Shown here piece by piece: positions 1 through 12,383 of a stretch of DNA of 64,000 nucleotides (positions within the stretch are counted from its first letter, which is position 1; every line of letters starts with the position of its first letter). A program made the translations under genes and the position numbers. The notes beneath the pieces were generated by a model. That model was not told the origin of the DNA and searched no databases. It was given only the letters and a program-made list of their open reading frames with translations. Source of the stretch: Pseudopithomyces maydicus (Eukaryota > Ascomycota > Dothideomycetes > Pleosporales > Didymosphaeriaceae). Location: NCBI GenBank assembly GCA_026873275.1, contig JANTUC010000012.1:20001-84000 (forward strand). The letters run 5' to 3'.

Positions 1-378
1 AAGGCCAGGTGCAGCCGGCACAGGTGCCGGTTGCTTGCTACTATGGGCGTTAACCCACCTGACCAAGCGGCTGAGAGTGCACCAGAACCTCCGATGGCTA
101 GCTGACCAGAGTTGACGTTGCCGGCAGCCACCAGGGACACTGGTATCGCTTTTAAGGAACCCGAGGTCTCCGAGGCCACTTGGGCTCTCTTCGACCTCTC
201 CTCATAGGTTCGGGGAACCTCGCTCGATAAGTTTGCGGCTGCGCGCAGCGGACCGCTCGGAAAATTTTTGAGCGACCGTTTTTTTGTATGGCAAAACGCG
301 GAGCCCCGCGCAAACGCACCAGAGCGGCTCGCTCCGACAGGCGGACCAGCCGTACTTGGTCGCGTCCACACTATCGCC

Positions 379-408
379 AACACAAAGTATTGCGCAACGA
401 TTTGTGTT
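379..408. repeat. Imperfect IGS palindrome (TTGCGCAA core)
   Basis: The arms AACACAAA and TTTGTGTT flank a core containing TTGCGCAA, giving an almost perfect 30-bp inverted repeat. It is the same motif as at 530-559 and in the array at 1,100-1,465. Mutated counterparts occur in the other spacer copies. Confidence 0.75.
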
Positions 409-529
409 GCAACACAAAATTGGGCTATCCCGCCCCCAATCGACCAGTCAGTAGGCTCGTCCTGGTAGGTAAGCCAGCTATACACCTGATTATATTCTTA
501 CTACTATATTAATACGTACCAAAAATATC

Positions 530-559
530 AACACAAAATATTGCGCAATATTTTATGTT
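530..559. repeat. IGS palindrome, nearly perfect 30-bp inverted repeat
   Basis: The left arm AACACAAAATATTG is mirrored by the right arm on either side of a GCGC centre, with one mismatch in the right arm that is explained by a single C/G-to-T/A change. The same palindrome recurs near 15,620, near 16,715 and near 24,970 in the other spacer copies. Confidence 0.8.
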
Positions 560-1099
560 ACAGTATAAAAGTGTGCCAAAATAGTTAAAACTGGACAAAG
601 AGAAGTATTTCTTTTCTTCTCTTCTGTTTAATAATTTAATAGGTCCCGCAGGATCTGTAGGATAGTTAAAAGAAATAACTTTATTTAAATATTAGTAAAG
701 GTATTTCATATAGCAACTAGACTTTATTGAGAATTTAATAAATAAAAGATTTACTAAATCTTTTCGTAAAGAGCCCACTCTAAGGATATTTATATAAATT
801 AGAGTCTTCTTATAAATAAGCAGGGAAGAGGGAGTTTTGAAAATGATATAATAATAAAATAATATTTTTAGAAGAACTTCTTCCTACAGAATTTTTGAAT
901 AGAAGAAAAGAAAAGAAAAAAGAGAAAAGAAAAGTAGTAAAGTTTATACTATTAATACTTAATTACTACTATAATACAAGAAGGAAGGAACTGGTCGATA
1001 GGAATAACTTAATATTCTACTCTAATATTAGCTCCAGTTAAAACACAAAAGGTCATATAGTATTATTCTATATTATTGTTAGATAATTCACTCTCTAGT

Positions 1100-1465
1100 T
1101 AATATAAAATATTGCGCAAAAACTCTGTGTTATTCGACCAATTAATATGAGATATTATATAAAAATCCATATTATTTAATCAACACAAAATATTGCGCAA
1201 AAATCTGTGTTGCTGTTAACTATTCAACCAACGCAAAAGATTGCGCAAAAATCCGTGTTATTTAACGATATGAAAAATTACGCAAACATTTATATTATTT
1301 AATCAACACAAAAGATTGCGTAAAAATCTATATTACTTAGTAACACAAAGAATTGCGTAAAAATCTATATTACTATTTATTATTTAACTAATATAAAATA
1401 TTGCGCAAAAATCTATATTACTATTTACTATTTAACTAATATAAAAAATTATATAATCTTTTATA
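1100..1465. repeat. Spaced array of about seven IGS half-palindrome units
   Basis: Roughly seven units begin with AAYAYAAA, pass through ATTGCGCA and end in a TCTRTRTT-like arm. They recur about every 40-50 bp, separated by variable A/T-rich linkers often containing TATTTAACTAA. The same array is present in the next spacer copy at about 16,196-16,565. It resembles the repetitive IGS arrays common in fungal rDNA. Its function is unknown. Confidence 0.7.
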
Positions 1466-1621
1466 TTACCTCCTCCCTTCCCTCTAGTGGCTAAAGGGGT
1501 AGCTTACTTTAATAATTATTATCTACTAGCTAATAGACTATTACCTACTAAATAGTAGGCTACTATCTACTAAATAGTAGATTACTAGTTCCTAGCTAAT
1601 AGGCTACCTTCTACTAATATA

Positions 1622-2243
1622 TATTATAAGGGGTTCCTACTTATCTAGTCTATATAAGGGCAGGTAGGCTTCTTAGAAGCCTTATAGGTATTTAGTAATT
1701 AAGTAATAGTTAGGCAATAAGTAATATAAATATCCTTATTTTACTACTAAAAGCAAGATAACTATCTTTTATAAAAACTAATAATTCTTAATTATAAAGA
1801 AGAGCTTTAATTTAGCTATAAGCGAGTATACGAAGATATATAAAAAGTTAACTATAAAGAATAGGGAATATATAAAGAGCGTTTTAAACTATATACTATT
1901 TTATCCATCCTTTGCTATCCCTAAACTTACTAGTCTACTTTTATAGGTTCTATCTACTTAACAGGAGCAACTCTCTTTACTTCTATAAATTTTATCCTTT
2001 AGACAAAAGTAATCGCTCTACTCTTATAAATTCTATTTTCTTAGTAAAAGTAACTACTCTACTCCTGCTAAAACTTAATACTCCTAGAATCTTATATTTT
2101 TAGCGGGATTATAATTATATAATATATTATCTAGCTGGCCCCGCTGTCTAGCGTATAACTAATTATTACCTTTACCTTAATTACTAGTATCTTATATATA
2201 ATTTTTTCCTACTATTTTATAATTTCTTATTATAATCATAATA
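1622..2243 (-). repeat. Left LTR (3' LTR of the element)
   Basis: The LTR is 622 bp long. Its ends are RIP-altered forms of TGTTATAAGG at the left and TTATAACA at the right. It aligns along its full length with 8,393-9,013 and with the solo LTR at 20,429-21,050. The left end abuts IGS of copy 0. Confidence 0.88.
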
Positions 2244-5200
2244 TTACCCCCTATTTAAGGTTATTATTCTAATAGCCTATACTTATCGTCGCGGCGTAGT
2301 TCACTAATATTATAATTACCCCTATAATAACTATAGCTATAAAGGTAGAGATTCCTATAGTATTATTTTTCCTTTTTTCTATTCTTTGTTTACCTGACTA
2401 TGCCTAAAATACTAAAACTATTATTAATTAAAAGACGTCGTGCGTATACTAATAAGGTTCATTATTATAGTTTAGTAATACTAATAAAATATACTTATTA
2501 TATTAAAAAGAAGGTTCTAAAGTATTTTATAAATATTTTTACTAGGGAGTGTACTGTATATATTATAGTCTACACGGAGTACAATCTTTAAATTCCTAAA
2601 AAGAGTGGGAGCGTATTTAGGCAGCGAAATATTAGAAGCGTATTAAGCTTTTAATTATTAAAGTAGAGGCTACCTATTTAAGGCTTAAAATTACTTAGGC
2701 TAAAGAGGAGAAGTAGGCTTTTACTATATATAATACCTGTATAGCTAATATAATAGAGACCTTAAAGAAAAAGGCTTTAAAGAGTAGGGCTGCTACTATT
2801 TCTGTAATATTATTTATATTATTAATTAATCTAGACTAATTATAGGCTAATCCTTCTTCCTCACTTAATTCTTCTTTATTTTTTAATCTTTCTACCTTTC
2901 TAGCTAATTTTAAACTAAGCATCCCCTTACGCAGTTATCTTAAAAGTAATATATTAACTTCTATTAGCAAAAGTTCCTTAATAATTCCTTATAATTTATA
3001 AGGTTTTCTTTTAGTTTTTAAGTATTATACTGCTCTAACTATCCTTTTCACTTTACTAAATATTATTATTAACTTTTATCTATTTGTAGGTCCTTAATAG
3101 CTTTAACCTTATACTTATTATCTTTTAATTCTAGTTAAGTTTTAATCAGAGCGTCTGAAGGTGCTAGTTCTAGAAGGTTTTTATAAAAGGTAGAGTATAT
3201 TTTAATTCCTTATAATAGAAGCAGTTTACTTATAACTAGTCCCTTAGTCTTTATAACTTTAAAGGGTCCTATCTATAAATAGTCTAGTTTTTTACTTAGT
3301 CTCTTAGTTTTTAGATTTTTTTATAATAGGAAAACTTTATCCCCCTTTTTAAAAATTAGTCCCTTAATCTTTTACTTATTTACATTTACAGATGCCAAGA
3401 GGGCCCTTTTTATAATTCTTTTATAAAGGGTATTATATAGTTCTTTTATCTTTTAGGCCTTATTCTATACCCCTATAGAAATGCTTTCTATATTTTACAA
3501 ATTCTAATAAGCGACCGGCTCATATTTATAGTTTATATAATATAATAAATACCCTATTATACCTAATTTAACTCTATTATATACCAGCTATACCGTCAGC
3601 AGCAGTTTTATCTAATTATTTTATTATTTATTAATATAAAACCTTAAATACTATTTTAGTATCTAATTAGTTCTTTCTATTTATCTATCTATCTACAGAT
3701 AGAAGCTTATTAATAGCTTTTAATTTATCCCTAGCGTTACAATAAACATATTCTAGTATTTAAACATAAAGAGTTTATTACAATCTATAATAAGTTCCTT
3801 TAGTAGGCCGTACTCTATAAATAATATATTATTAACTTTATAAGCTAGTTCCTCTATCGTTATAAACTCTTCTATAGGCCTAAACTTTACAGATTTTATA
3901 AGTCTATCTACTATTACCGCAATAGTATCGTATATTTATTTCATCCCTAGTTATGGCGATTTTAGGAATTTTATTATAAAATCTATTATTATACTCTGCT
4001 ATGGCTGTTGGACTACTAGTAATAATTATAAAAGACTATAAGGCTTATATCTCTTAGACTTATTTTTATAACAGGCTAAATAATTACTTATCTCCTTAGT
4101 AACTATCTATTTAAGTTTAGGGATAGCGTATTTATTTATAATATATTATATTATTTCTTCTATACCTAGGTATCCCTATTCCCTAAACTTATATAGTTCT
4201 TTTATTAGCTTAGATACTTCCTATATCCCTATAATAATCCATTCTTAGTAGTCTATTAGTCCAACTGATACTTTCCATACTTTAAATTTTAAAAGTTATT
4301 CGTTTTCCTAGGATTCTCTAAGTTAATTATATTCTAGAGTCCCGTTGTGCCCTTTTCAGAGTATTATATTATATAATTCTAGTTTATCCTTAATTAGGTT
4401 AATCCTTCTACTTAAGATATCTACCATCCTATTAAAAGTCTCTAGACAGTAATAGATTATAAAATTAAAGTTTATAAGGAACTCCGCCCATTATACCTAT
4501 TACTAGTTAAATTTCTTTATTAATATAAAGCTAGTAAGGTTTATATAGTCTATTTATACCTTAATCTTTATAGGCGCTCCTATAAGCTGCATTTCCTATT
4601 ATTTAAAAGTATCTACTACCCCTAATAATTCCTTATTATAGACGTTATAATTTAGTTCCGCTCTAGAGAATTTTCATAAATAGAAAAATACTAATCTCCA
4701 CTTTTTATCCTTATACTACTATATAAATACTGCTTTAAGTGCATAGTTAAATATATCTATTTTAATCTAGGTTTTCCTCTATAGGTTAAATATTTATAGG
4801 AGGGATATTAAAAGAAATAGCTTCTTTAGGCTTTTAAATACTATATATTATTTCTCTTTTTACTTAAATTCTACTTCTTTCTTTATAATCTCTGTTAAAG
4901 GTGCCGTTGTCTTGGAATAGTTAATAATAAACTTTTAATAAAAGTTAGTAAACCCTAGGAAGGACTAAATATCCTTTATTAATTTAAGTTATAGCTATTC
5001 TTATACTATAGTCACTTTTTTAGGGTCTATAGCAATCCCTTTTCTTAAGATAATAAATCCTAAGTACTTAGTTTTTATTATATAGAACTCACACTTATTC
5101 GGATATAAAAGTAACTAGTATTCTTTTATCTTTTTCAGTACTTTTTATATATACTATATATATTCTTTAAGCGTTCCTCTAGAGTATACTAGCATATCGT

Positions 5201-8200
5201 CTAAGTATATTATATAAAATATATCTAAGTATTTATATAGCGCCTTATTTACTACTGCTTAAAATATTACTAGGGTATTTATAAGTCCTATTAGTATAAC
5301 TATAAATTTATATAGTCTATAGCGTGTTTAGAATATAATTATCTATTTATATCCTTTAGCTATACAGATACGATAAAAGCTATTTTATATATTAAATTTT
5401 ATAAATTACTTAGCTCCCTAGAGTCGATCCATAAGCTCTATTATTAGTAATAGTAAATATTAGTTCTTAATAGTTTTATTATTTAATTATTAGTAATCTA
5501 TATATAATTGGAGTCGTCTATTCTTCTTTAATATAAATAGTATAGCAGAGGCTATTAGGCTCTTACTAAGCTATATAAACTTTTATTTTAAGTTCTTCTT
5601 TAGCCACTCTATTAGTTCTTTCTATTAATTTTATAATAGTAGTTATAGTTATTCTAGATATAGCTTTATACCTTCTTATAAGTAGATCTTATAATTCTAT
5701 TTTTAGTATTCTAGAAGTGTTTCGCTATCTTTCTTATAAAAGAGTTTTATAAAGTCTTAGTATTCTTAAGATATAAATAGAATTTCTTACCCCTCTTTCT
5801 AGAGCTCACTCCTTTATATCTAAATAATATCTACTTTCTAAGAGTCCTTCTTATAGATTCTCGCAATTTTATAAAGTAATATCTACTATATAATCTTTCT
5901 TTTACTAATTCTCTCTCTTTAAGGTGTGTACTAAACCTTTAGGTGTACTTATAACTTTCTTATACTAATAACCCTAATTATAGATTCTTAGCTGCGTATT
6001 ATTTTCTTCTACTAATTAATAATAGAATTATATTTTAGTAGTTAATTATAACTAATAATTGCTTCTAGACTTTTTAAGTCTATTATAGTAAAGCTATATT
6101 AACTCTAGAGTCTATCTAGGCTAATAGGTAATAGCGTTATTTTAAGATATAACTAGCCTTTACTATATTCTTAAAAGAATATTTTATTTACTATCTTTAC
6201 TTAAATAGGCGTCGCCTTATTCTAATAGGGCAGCTTATACTTTTCTACCACTTTAGGGGAGATTAGATATTTAATAGCCCTAAAATTTATAAGTGCTATT
6301 ACTTAGTATCCTCTAATTATAACTTCTTTTTTAATATACAGGTCGTTATCCTAATTTATTTTATAAACCTTTATAGGGGCGCCTTTACTAGTATAATTTA
6401 TTTTCTAGTAGTATACTAATTTCCTAACTTACTATTAGTATTATTTAATTCCTTTAAATTTCTCCCTAAGTAAGCGGCGTTTTACTCTTAGTCATATTCT
6501 ATATAAAGCTTATTAAAATAAGCCTTAGCTTAATTTAGGCGCTTATTTTCTTTTTTAGTATTATTTTACCTATACTAATTATATCCTTTTAATATATATT
6601 TATCTAGAGCCATTCTTTAGTATTTTTCGCTAAATAGATCTATAGCGTCCTCTTTTTTATATAATAGTGCGTAAAGCATTTCCTTTTATAATCCTTCTAG
6701 TAAGTAATATCTTAGTATACTATATTATAGTTCACTCCATAATTAGTGTTATATATACTTACTCCTAAAGTATATCTATAAATTAGGCCCTATAGCCACT
6801 ATCCTACTGCATATTTATACTTATAGTAGATTTAGTAGGTATTATCGTAGTACTCTGTCTATCCTTTTTAAAGGTGGGTTTTTTCCTAATTTTCCTAATT
6901 ATACTAGTAGTATATTATTATTTAATAATCCTCTAAGCAGATATATCTATAAGTAGAGTCTCTAAGTTGCTACTAGATATCACTCCTTATTTTATTATAA
7001 GTCCTGCACTTTTCTCAATAATATAAATACTACTTAATACTTTTATATTAGATCTAAATCTAGATTTAGTTATATAGATTATTAATTATTCCTTAGTATT
7101 AGTCTGCAAGTGCTAATGTTTATTTATATATATTTTTATAAATTTAAACCCTTTTATTATAATCTTTAGCGTAGTGCCTTCCACTCCTATATAGCCAATA
7201 AATATCCCTTAATATTTATTCTTAAATCTCCTTTTCTTATAGGGTTAAGCGTAAATATTTTTATAATAACTTATATTCTAACTTTAAGATCTCACTATCT
7301 TCTTTCGCAATAGAGGCTATTTATATTTATATTACTTATAATTATTTCCCTTTAATCTTATTTTTTATAGTATAATCGCGTATAAAGTGTCCCAGCTCTC
7401 TGCATTCTAGATAGACTTTTTTATTATACTATTATTATCTTTCTTTATTAAAGAGTCCATTATTTTTATAGTTACGCTTACCCTTTTTCTATTATCGTTT
7501 TTTATAAACTTTATTAATTATTACAACATCCCCATCTTTATTTTATTTATTATAATTATAAGCTTTCTTTATATTAGCCTTCTAGCTAAACACTAGCCTT
7601 CCTAACTCCTTCTTTTTTAAGTATTATTTATACAGCCTATTATCGATATAGACCGCTAATTTAATAAATTCCTCTAAGTTATTTAGTTAGTTATAATATA
7701 TTAGTTCATCCTTAACTAATTCCTTTAATTTATTATAGTACACAGCCTAGAGCAGGACATTATTCTAGTTTATCTTAGCTTATAACTATTTAAACTCCGA
7801 CGAATATTTATTAGTAGACTTAATTTATTTAAGGTATTATATTTATTATTCTACCTTCTTTTCTTTATTAACTTCCTTAAATATAATTTTAATCTATTCC
7901 TTAAACCCATCCTAGAATTTAAAGACTTTCTTAATAGCGTTATCCTATTTATGCGGTTTATTTTTATAAGCTAAATAATTATTAATAAGGGGTTAAAGCC
8001 ATTCAGCAGCTTTTCCTTTTATATATATTTCTACTATTAAGACTTTAGTCTAGTTAATACTAAAGATCTTACTATTATAGTGATAATATAATTCTATATT
8101 AGTAAAGAATATCTTAAGTCTGGTCTTCCCTCTATTATAGTATTTAGTTACTTTAAAGGGTACTTTTACTATAAGTCTTACTTAAACTTAAAGTAATACT

Positions 8201-8392
8201 TATACCTATTCCTATATAGTAGCTATTAGAGCTATTATCTATATATAGAATTCCTATATCTCCGCAGCTTAGGCCGCCAGCATTATTACTAAATTTATTA
8301 TAGGTCTAGAAGCAGTACTTCTACTAAGAGCCTATAAACCTATAAAACTTACTAGAGTTATTATATTAACTTAAATCTTTAGGTAGTTAAAG
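2244..8392 (-). pseudogene. RIP-inactivated gag-pol remnant
   Basis: On the minus strand, 5,181-5,210 translates to I-Y-L-D-D-M-L-V-Y-S, the YxDD catalytic box of a Ty3/gypsy reverse transcriptase. About 5,220-5,340 reads as a degraded F-x-T-R-Y..L-Y..F, then G-L-x-N-x-P, then F-Q-A block, with Q codons turned into stops (CAA to TAA). At about 7,372-7,418 a retroviral-type zinc knuckle is visible as x-L-E-C-R-E-L-G-H-F-I-R-D-x, where the first and last cysteines have become tyrosine (TGT to TAT). Integrase presumably lies at lower coordinates, but I could not recognise it. No ORF above about 65 codons survives. Confidence 0.82.
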
Positions 8393-9013
8393 TGTTATAA
8401 GGAGTTTCTATTTACTTAGTTTATATAAGGGCAAGTAGGCTTCTCAGGAGCCTTACGGGTATTTAATAGTTAAGTAATAGTTAGGTAATAGGTAATACAA
8501 ATATCCCTATCTTATTACTAAAAGTAAGAAAACTATCTTCTATAAAGGCTAATAATTCTTAATTATAAAGAAGAGCTTCGATTTAGCTATAAGTAAGTAT
8601 ATAAAGATATATAAGAAGTTAACTATAAAGAATAGGGAATATATAAAGAGTATTCTAAATTATATACCATTCTATCTATCCTTTACTATCCCTAAACCTA
8701 TTAGTCTGCTCCTATAGGTTCTATCTACTTAATAAAAGTAACTCCCTTTACTCTTATAAATCCTATCCTTTAAATAGAAGTAATTACTCTATTTCTATAA
8801 ATTTTATTTTTTAGTAGAAGTAACTACTCTACTTCTACTAAAATTTAATACTCTTAAAATCTTACATTCTTAGCAGAATTATAATTATATAATATATTAT
8901 CTAGCTGGCCCTACTATCTAATATATAACTAACTATTACCTTTACCTTAGTCGCTAGCGTTCTATATATAATTCTTTTCTACTATCTTACGGTTTCTTAT
9001 TATAATTATAATA
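8393..9013 (-). repeat. Right LTR (5' LTR of the element)
   Basis: The LTR is 621 bp and begins with intact TGTTATAAGG. It aligns with the left LTR and with the solo LTR at 20,429. Its right end abuts decayed 28S sequence. The primer-binding site should lie just left of 8,393 but is too mutated to assign to a tRNA. Confidence 0.87.
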
Positions 9014-11877
9014 TTTAGTATAATAGGAAGAGCTAATATTAAAAAATTAAAAAGTAATATTACTATAAATACTTAACTACTATAAGCTAATTATTTCTAT
9101 AATAACTTTTTTAGCACCTCTAGCCTCAAATTTTAAGGGACTAAAGAATTAATAGACTACACTTTTATAGTTTATATTTATACTAAAAATTAAAATTAAA
9201 GGGACTTTTACCCTTTTACTCTACTAGAGATTTCTATTTTTTATAAGTTCCCTTAAAATACCTATATTATAATTTAATAGATATACTGCTTTAGCTAAAC
9301 TTCCTATTTAATAATATCTTTAACCTAGATTAACCTATAAAGGACCTTTATACTAGAAGTTAAGTAGTAAGACTTAACTCCGCTTTATTAAATAAATAAA
9401 AAGATAATAAGAGTAGTAGTATTTTACTAGCGCCAAAGCTCTTACCTATTTTATACCCCTTATATCTTTTTATAATATTAAACTAGAATTAAGTTTAATA
9501 GAGTCTTCTTTTTTTATTAATTTAGCTAAGCCTATTCCCTTAACTATAATTTTGCTAGATAGTAGATAGGGATAATAGAAATCTTATTAATCTATTTATA
9601 CGCGTTACTAATTAAATAATAAGGTATTTAGCTACCTTAAGAGAGTTATAATTACTTTTATTATTTACCTATACTTAGTTAAATCTCTTCGCTTTAATAT
9701 TTAAGGCACTAGACAGAAATTATATTATATTAATACTACTTTCTAGCCATTATAATACTATATTTTAATTAAATAGTTAAATTCCCCTTATTTATACTAG
9801 TTTTAAATTAATTATTAAGCGTACGCTAGACGGCTAAAGCCTACTAAGAATACTTACTATCTAGCACTATAAGATACTCATCTTATAATTAGTATTAAGC
9901 TATACTAAGGACTTCTCCCTAAAACCTAATATACCTAACCCTTAGAGCCAATTCTTTTCCTAAAGTTATAAATCTATTTTACCAACTTCCCTTATCTATA
10001 TTATTCTATTAACTAGAAACTATTTATCTTAGAGACCTGCTGCAGTTATAAGTATAACTTAATATAAAAATTATTACTTTAAATAAATTTTTAAGGCCCG
10101 TTAAAGGCACACTAAATATTATAAAAGTATAACACTCTTCCGGCCGTTAAATCCTAGCTCTAGATAAATTAATTTTAGGATAATAAATTATTAAAAAAAA
10201 AGAGAACTCTTTTTAGGACTCTTACTAAGGTCTTTACTTTTAATTATATTACTATAAAGAATTTATATCTAAATACTAGAATATTAACTAACTTCCCTTT
10301 TAGGGGCAGGGTGTAAGCGCCTATATTAAAATAAAATTACCTTATCCCTAAGAGTTAATTAACCTATATTTAATTACTATTTATATAGAACCTTTCCCCA
10401 CTTTAATCCTTAAAGTTCTTATTTAAATATTTACTACTACTACTAAGATCTGCACTAGAGACCATTTAACTTAAAATTACCCCTAAGGCTTTATTATAAA
10501 CCTCTATACTTATCTACTTACTAGAATATAACATCTGCCCTAGCAGTGGGATATAAATAATATACTTAAGCGCTATTTATTTTTAGGGCTAATTTATTTA
10601 GTAAGTAAGTTATTATATACTTCTTAGCAGATTCTAACTTCTATAATTATTATTCTACTGTTTAGATAAACTAACACCTTTTATAGTATTTAATAAGTAT
10701 ATATTCTAGCACCTTAACCCTGTATTTAATTTATTTTATATTACTAATTCTGCTTACTAAAAATGGCCTATTAGTAATAATATATTTAAATGTCTATATT
10801 TAATTAAGTAATAAGGACTTCTTATATATTTAAAGTTTAAGAATAGATAAAGGTTATTTTAACCCTTAGGCCTCTAATTATTTACTTTATCTTATAAAAC
10901 TAAAAATATTACTACTATCTTAAGGGAAACTTTAGTAGGAACTAGTTACTAAATAATTTAATTAGTCTTTTACCCCTATACCTAAATTTAATAATTAATT
11001 TATATATTAGAACTGCTATAAGCCTTTACTAGAGTTTCTTTTAGCTTTACCCTATTTAAGTATAATTTACTATTTTTTGGGTCCTAACAGCTATACTCTT
11101 ACTTAAATTTATTTAAAGATATTAGAATTAGTTAATAATACACTCTAAAGGGTTTCTATCTTTATTTACTTTTATTATACGCTTGGGCTTAACACCTAAA
11201 TACTTATATAGATATTAAACTCCTTAGTCTATATTTTAAAATAGGCTATTTATAGCTATTACACTAGTATCTTAGTAAATATATAAATTTTAGTCTAGAC
11301 TAATTATATTACGCCCCCTATAAGGCCACCCTAAAGGGTAATATATAATAAAAGTCTTTATCTAACTGCCTAAACTAATATTAGCCTATCTATAGAAGAG
11401 TACCTTAGATAAAAGCCTAAATAAGTAACTATAAGTAAGTCTAGTTATAAACGCTTCCCTTTTAATAATTTTATATACTATTTAATTCTCTTTCTAAAGT
11501 ACTTTTTATCTTTTAATTACTCTACTTATACATTATTAGTCTCTAGCTAATATTTAGCTTTAAAAGAAATTTATCTTCTATTTAAAGTTATATTTCTAAA
11601 TAACTTAACTTATTAAAGGAGCTTTACACGGTAAAGGCAGATGCCTATATATAGAATTCTTACTCTTTATAATATCCTATTCTAAGGAACTTAGACTATT
11701 ATTAATACTAAAGTATCCTCTATAAATTATAACTTAAACTATTAAAGGAGGCCAGATTTTAAATTTAAGCTATAGCTGCTTTACTTACTATTATTAAAAC
11801 TATTATTATTACTTTCTTTTCCTCCGCTTATTAATATACTTAAGTTTAATAGGTATCCCTACTTAATCTAAAGTTAA
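9014..11877 (-). pseudogene. 28S rRNA pseudogene, copy 1 (3'-truncated)
   Basis: The reverse complement follows fungal 28S rRNA but with pervasive C-to-T/G-to-A changes. The 5' end is anchored by the conserved LSU start near 11,819-11,877, a mutated version of the region carrying the standard ITS4 priming site. Compared with copy 2, about the last 410 nt of 28S are missing because the retrotransposon right LTR replaces them at 9,014. It cannot give a functional rRNA. Confidence 0.85.
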
Positions 11878-12032
11878 AGATAATAATATTTTCTTATTAA
11901 ACGCGGGCTAAAGTCCCTTAAAAAGTATAATATACTGCGCGAGAGGAGGCAAAAACTACTACTAATAAATTTAGGGTAAGTCCGCGCGCTAAGATAAGAT
12001 AAATACTTAATATTAAGTAGAGCTTAAGGGTA
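11878..12032 (-). other. ITS2 remnant, copy 1
   Basis: This is the spacer between the 28S and 5.8S pseudogenes. It keeps a few G/C-rich patches but is otherwise A/T-converted. It aligns with 21,226-21,382. Confidence 0.7.
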
Positions 12033-12190
12033 TAAATAACACTTAAATAGATATACCCCTTAAAATACTAAAGGGCGTAATATATATTTAAAGATTTAAT
12101 AATTTACTAAATTCTATAATTTATACTACTTATTATATTTTATTATATTCTTTATTAATACTAGAGCTAAGAGATCTATTATTAAAAATT
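12033..12190 (-). pseudogene. 5.8S rRNA pseudogene, copy 1
   Basis: The reverse complement shows a degraded fungal 5.8S. The block corresponding to GCATCGATGAAGAACGCAGC is at about 12,141-12,165 with C/G converted to T/A, followed by the conserved GATCTCTT region. The ends are estimated from a usual length of about 158 nt. Confidence 0.75.
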
Positions 12191-12383
12191 ATAATAATTA
12201 TTTATTTTAAAATAGGTAATATTAGATATAAAAAAGGGTTTATTTAATTCTAATAGTAGGTTGTCCCGCTGAGGGAGAATAGAAAGTATTTATAAAGTAA
12301 GAATATAGTTATATATATATAAAAGAGAGAACCTTAAACCACCCCTAGAGGGGGACTGTAATGTACCCTATTTTTTAAAAGAT
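12191..12383 (-). other. ITS1 remnant, copy 1
   Basis: This is the spacer between 5.8S and 18S, aligning with 21,541-21,730. Small unconverted G/C islands remain, for example near 12,260-12,275 and 12,335-12,360. Confidence 0.65.

Larger units (their letters stand above)
1..1621 (-). other. rDNA 5' ETS/intergenic spacer, copy 0 (left edge)
   Basis: This stretch matches, with C-to-T and G-to-A differences only, the blocks that lie just upstream of the two decayed 18S genes at 14,571-16,725 and 23,920-25,289. It is therefore external transcribed spacer and intergenic spacer of an rDNA unit transcribed leftwards, with its 18S just beyond base 1. Bases 1-480 keep a normal G+C content, so this copy is the least mutated of the three. 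Bases 480-1,621 are AT-rich and carry repeated palindromic motifs. The similarity to the other copies stops abruptly at 1,621, where an LTR begins. The short ORFs here are chance. The boundary between ETS and IGS cannot be placed from sequence alone. Confidence 0.8.
1622..9013 (-). mobile_element. Complete but dead Ty3/gypsy-type LTR retrotransposon
   Basis: Two alignable LTRs (622 and 621 bp) bracket about 6.15 kb of internal sequence. The element reads on the minus strand: a gag-type zinc knuckle lies at about 7,372-7,418 and a reverse transcriptase active site at 5,181-5,210, so the right LTR is the 5' LTR. The element is saturated with C-to-T/G-to-A changes and stop codons, the mark of RIP, and cannot code. 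The flanking five bases do not match each other: the left flank is IGS and the right flank is inside 28S. A clean single insertion is therefore excluded, or the site was rearranged afterwards. Confidence 0.88.

Noticed and set aside
202..512. Three overlapping ORFs of 66-74 codons
   Set aside because: They lie in rDNA spacer that aligns with two other decayed copies and show no protein family.
1912..2591. Two 63-codon ORFs in A/T-rich sequence
   Set aside because: They fall in the LTR and internal region of the RIP-mutated retrotransposon. Leu/Tyr/Lys-rich translation is expected by chance.
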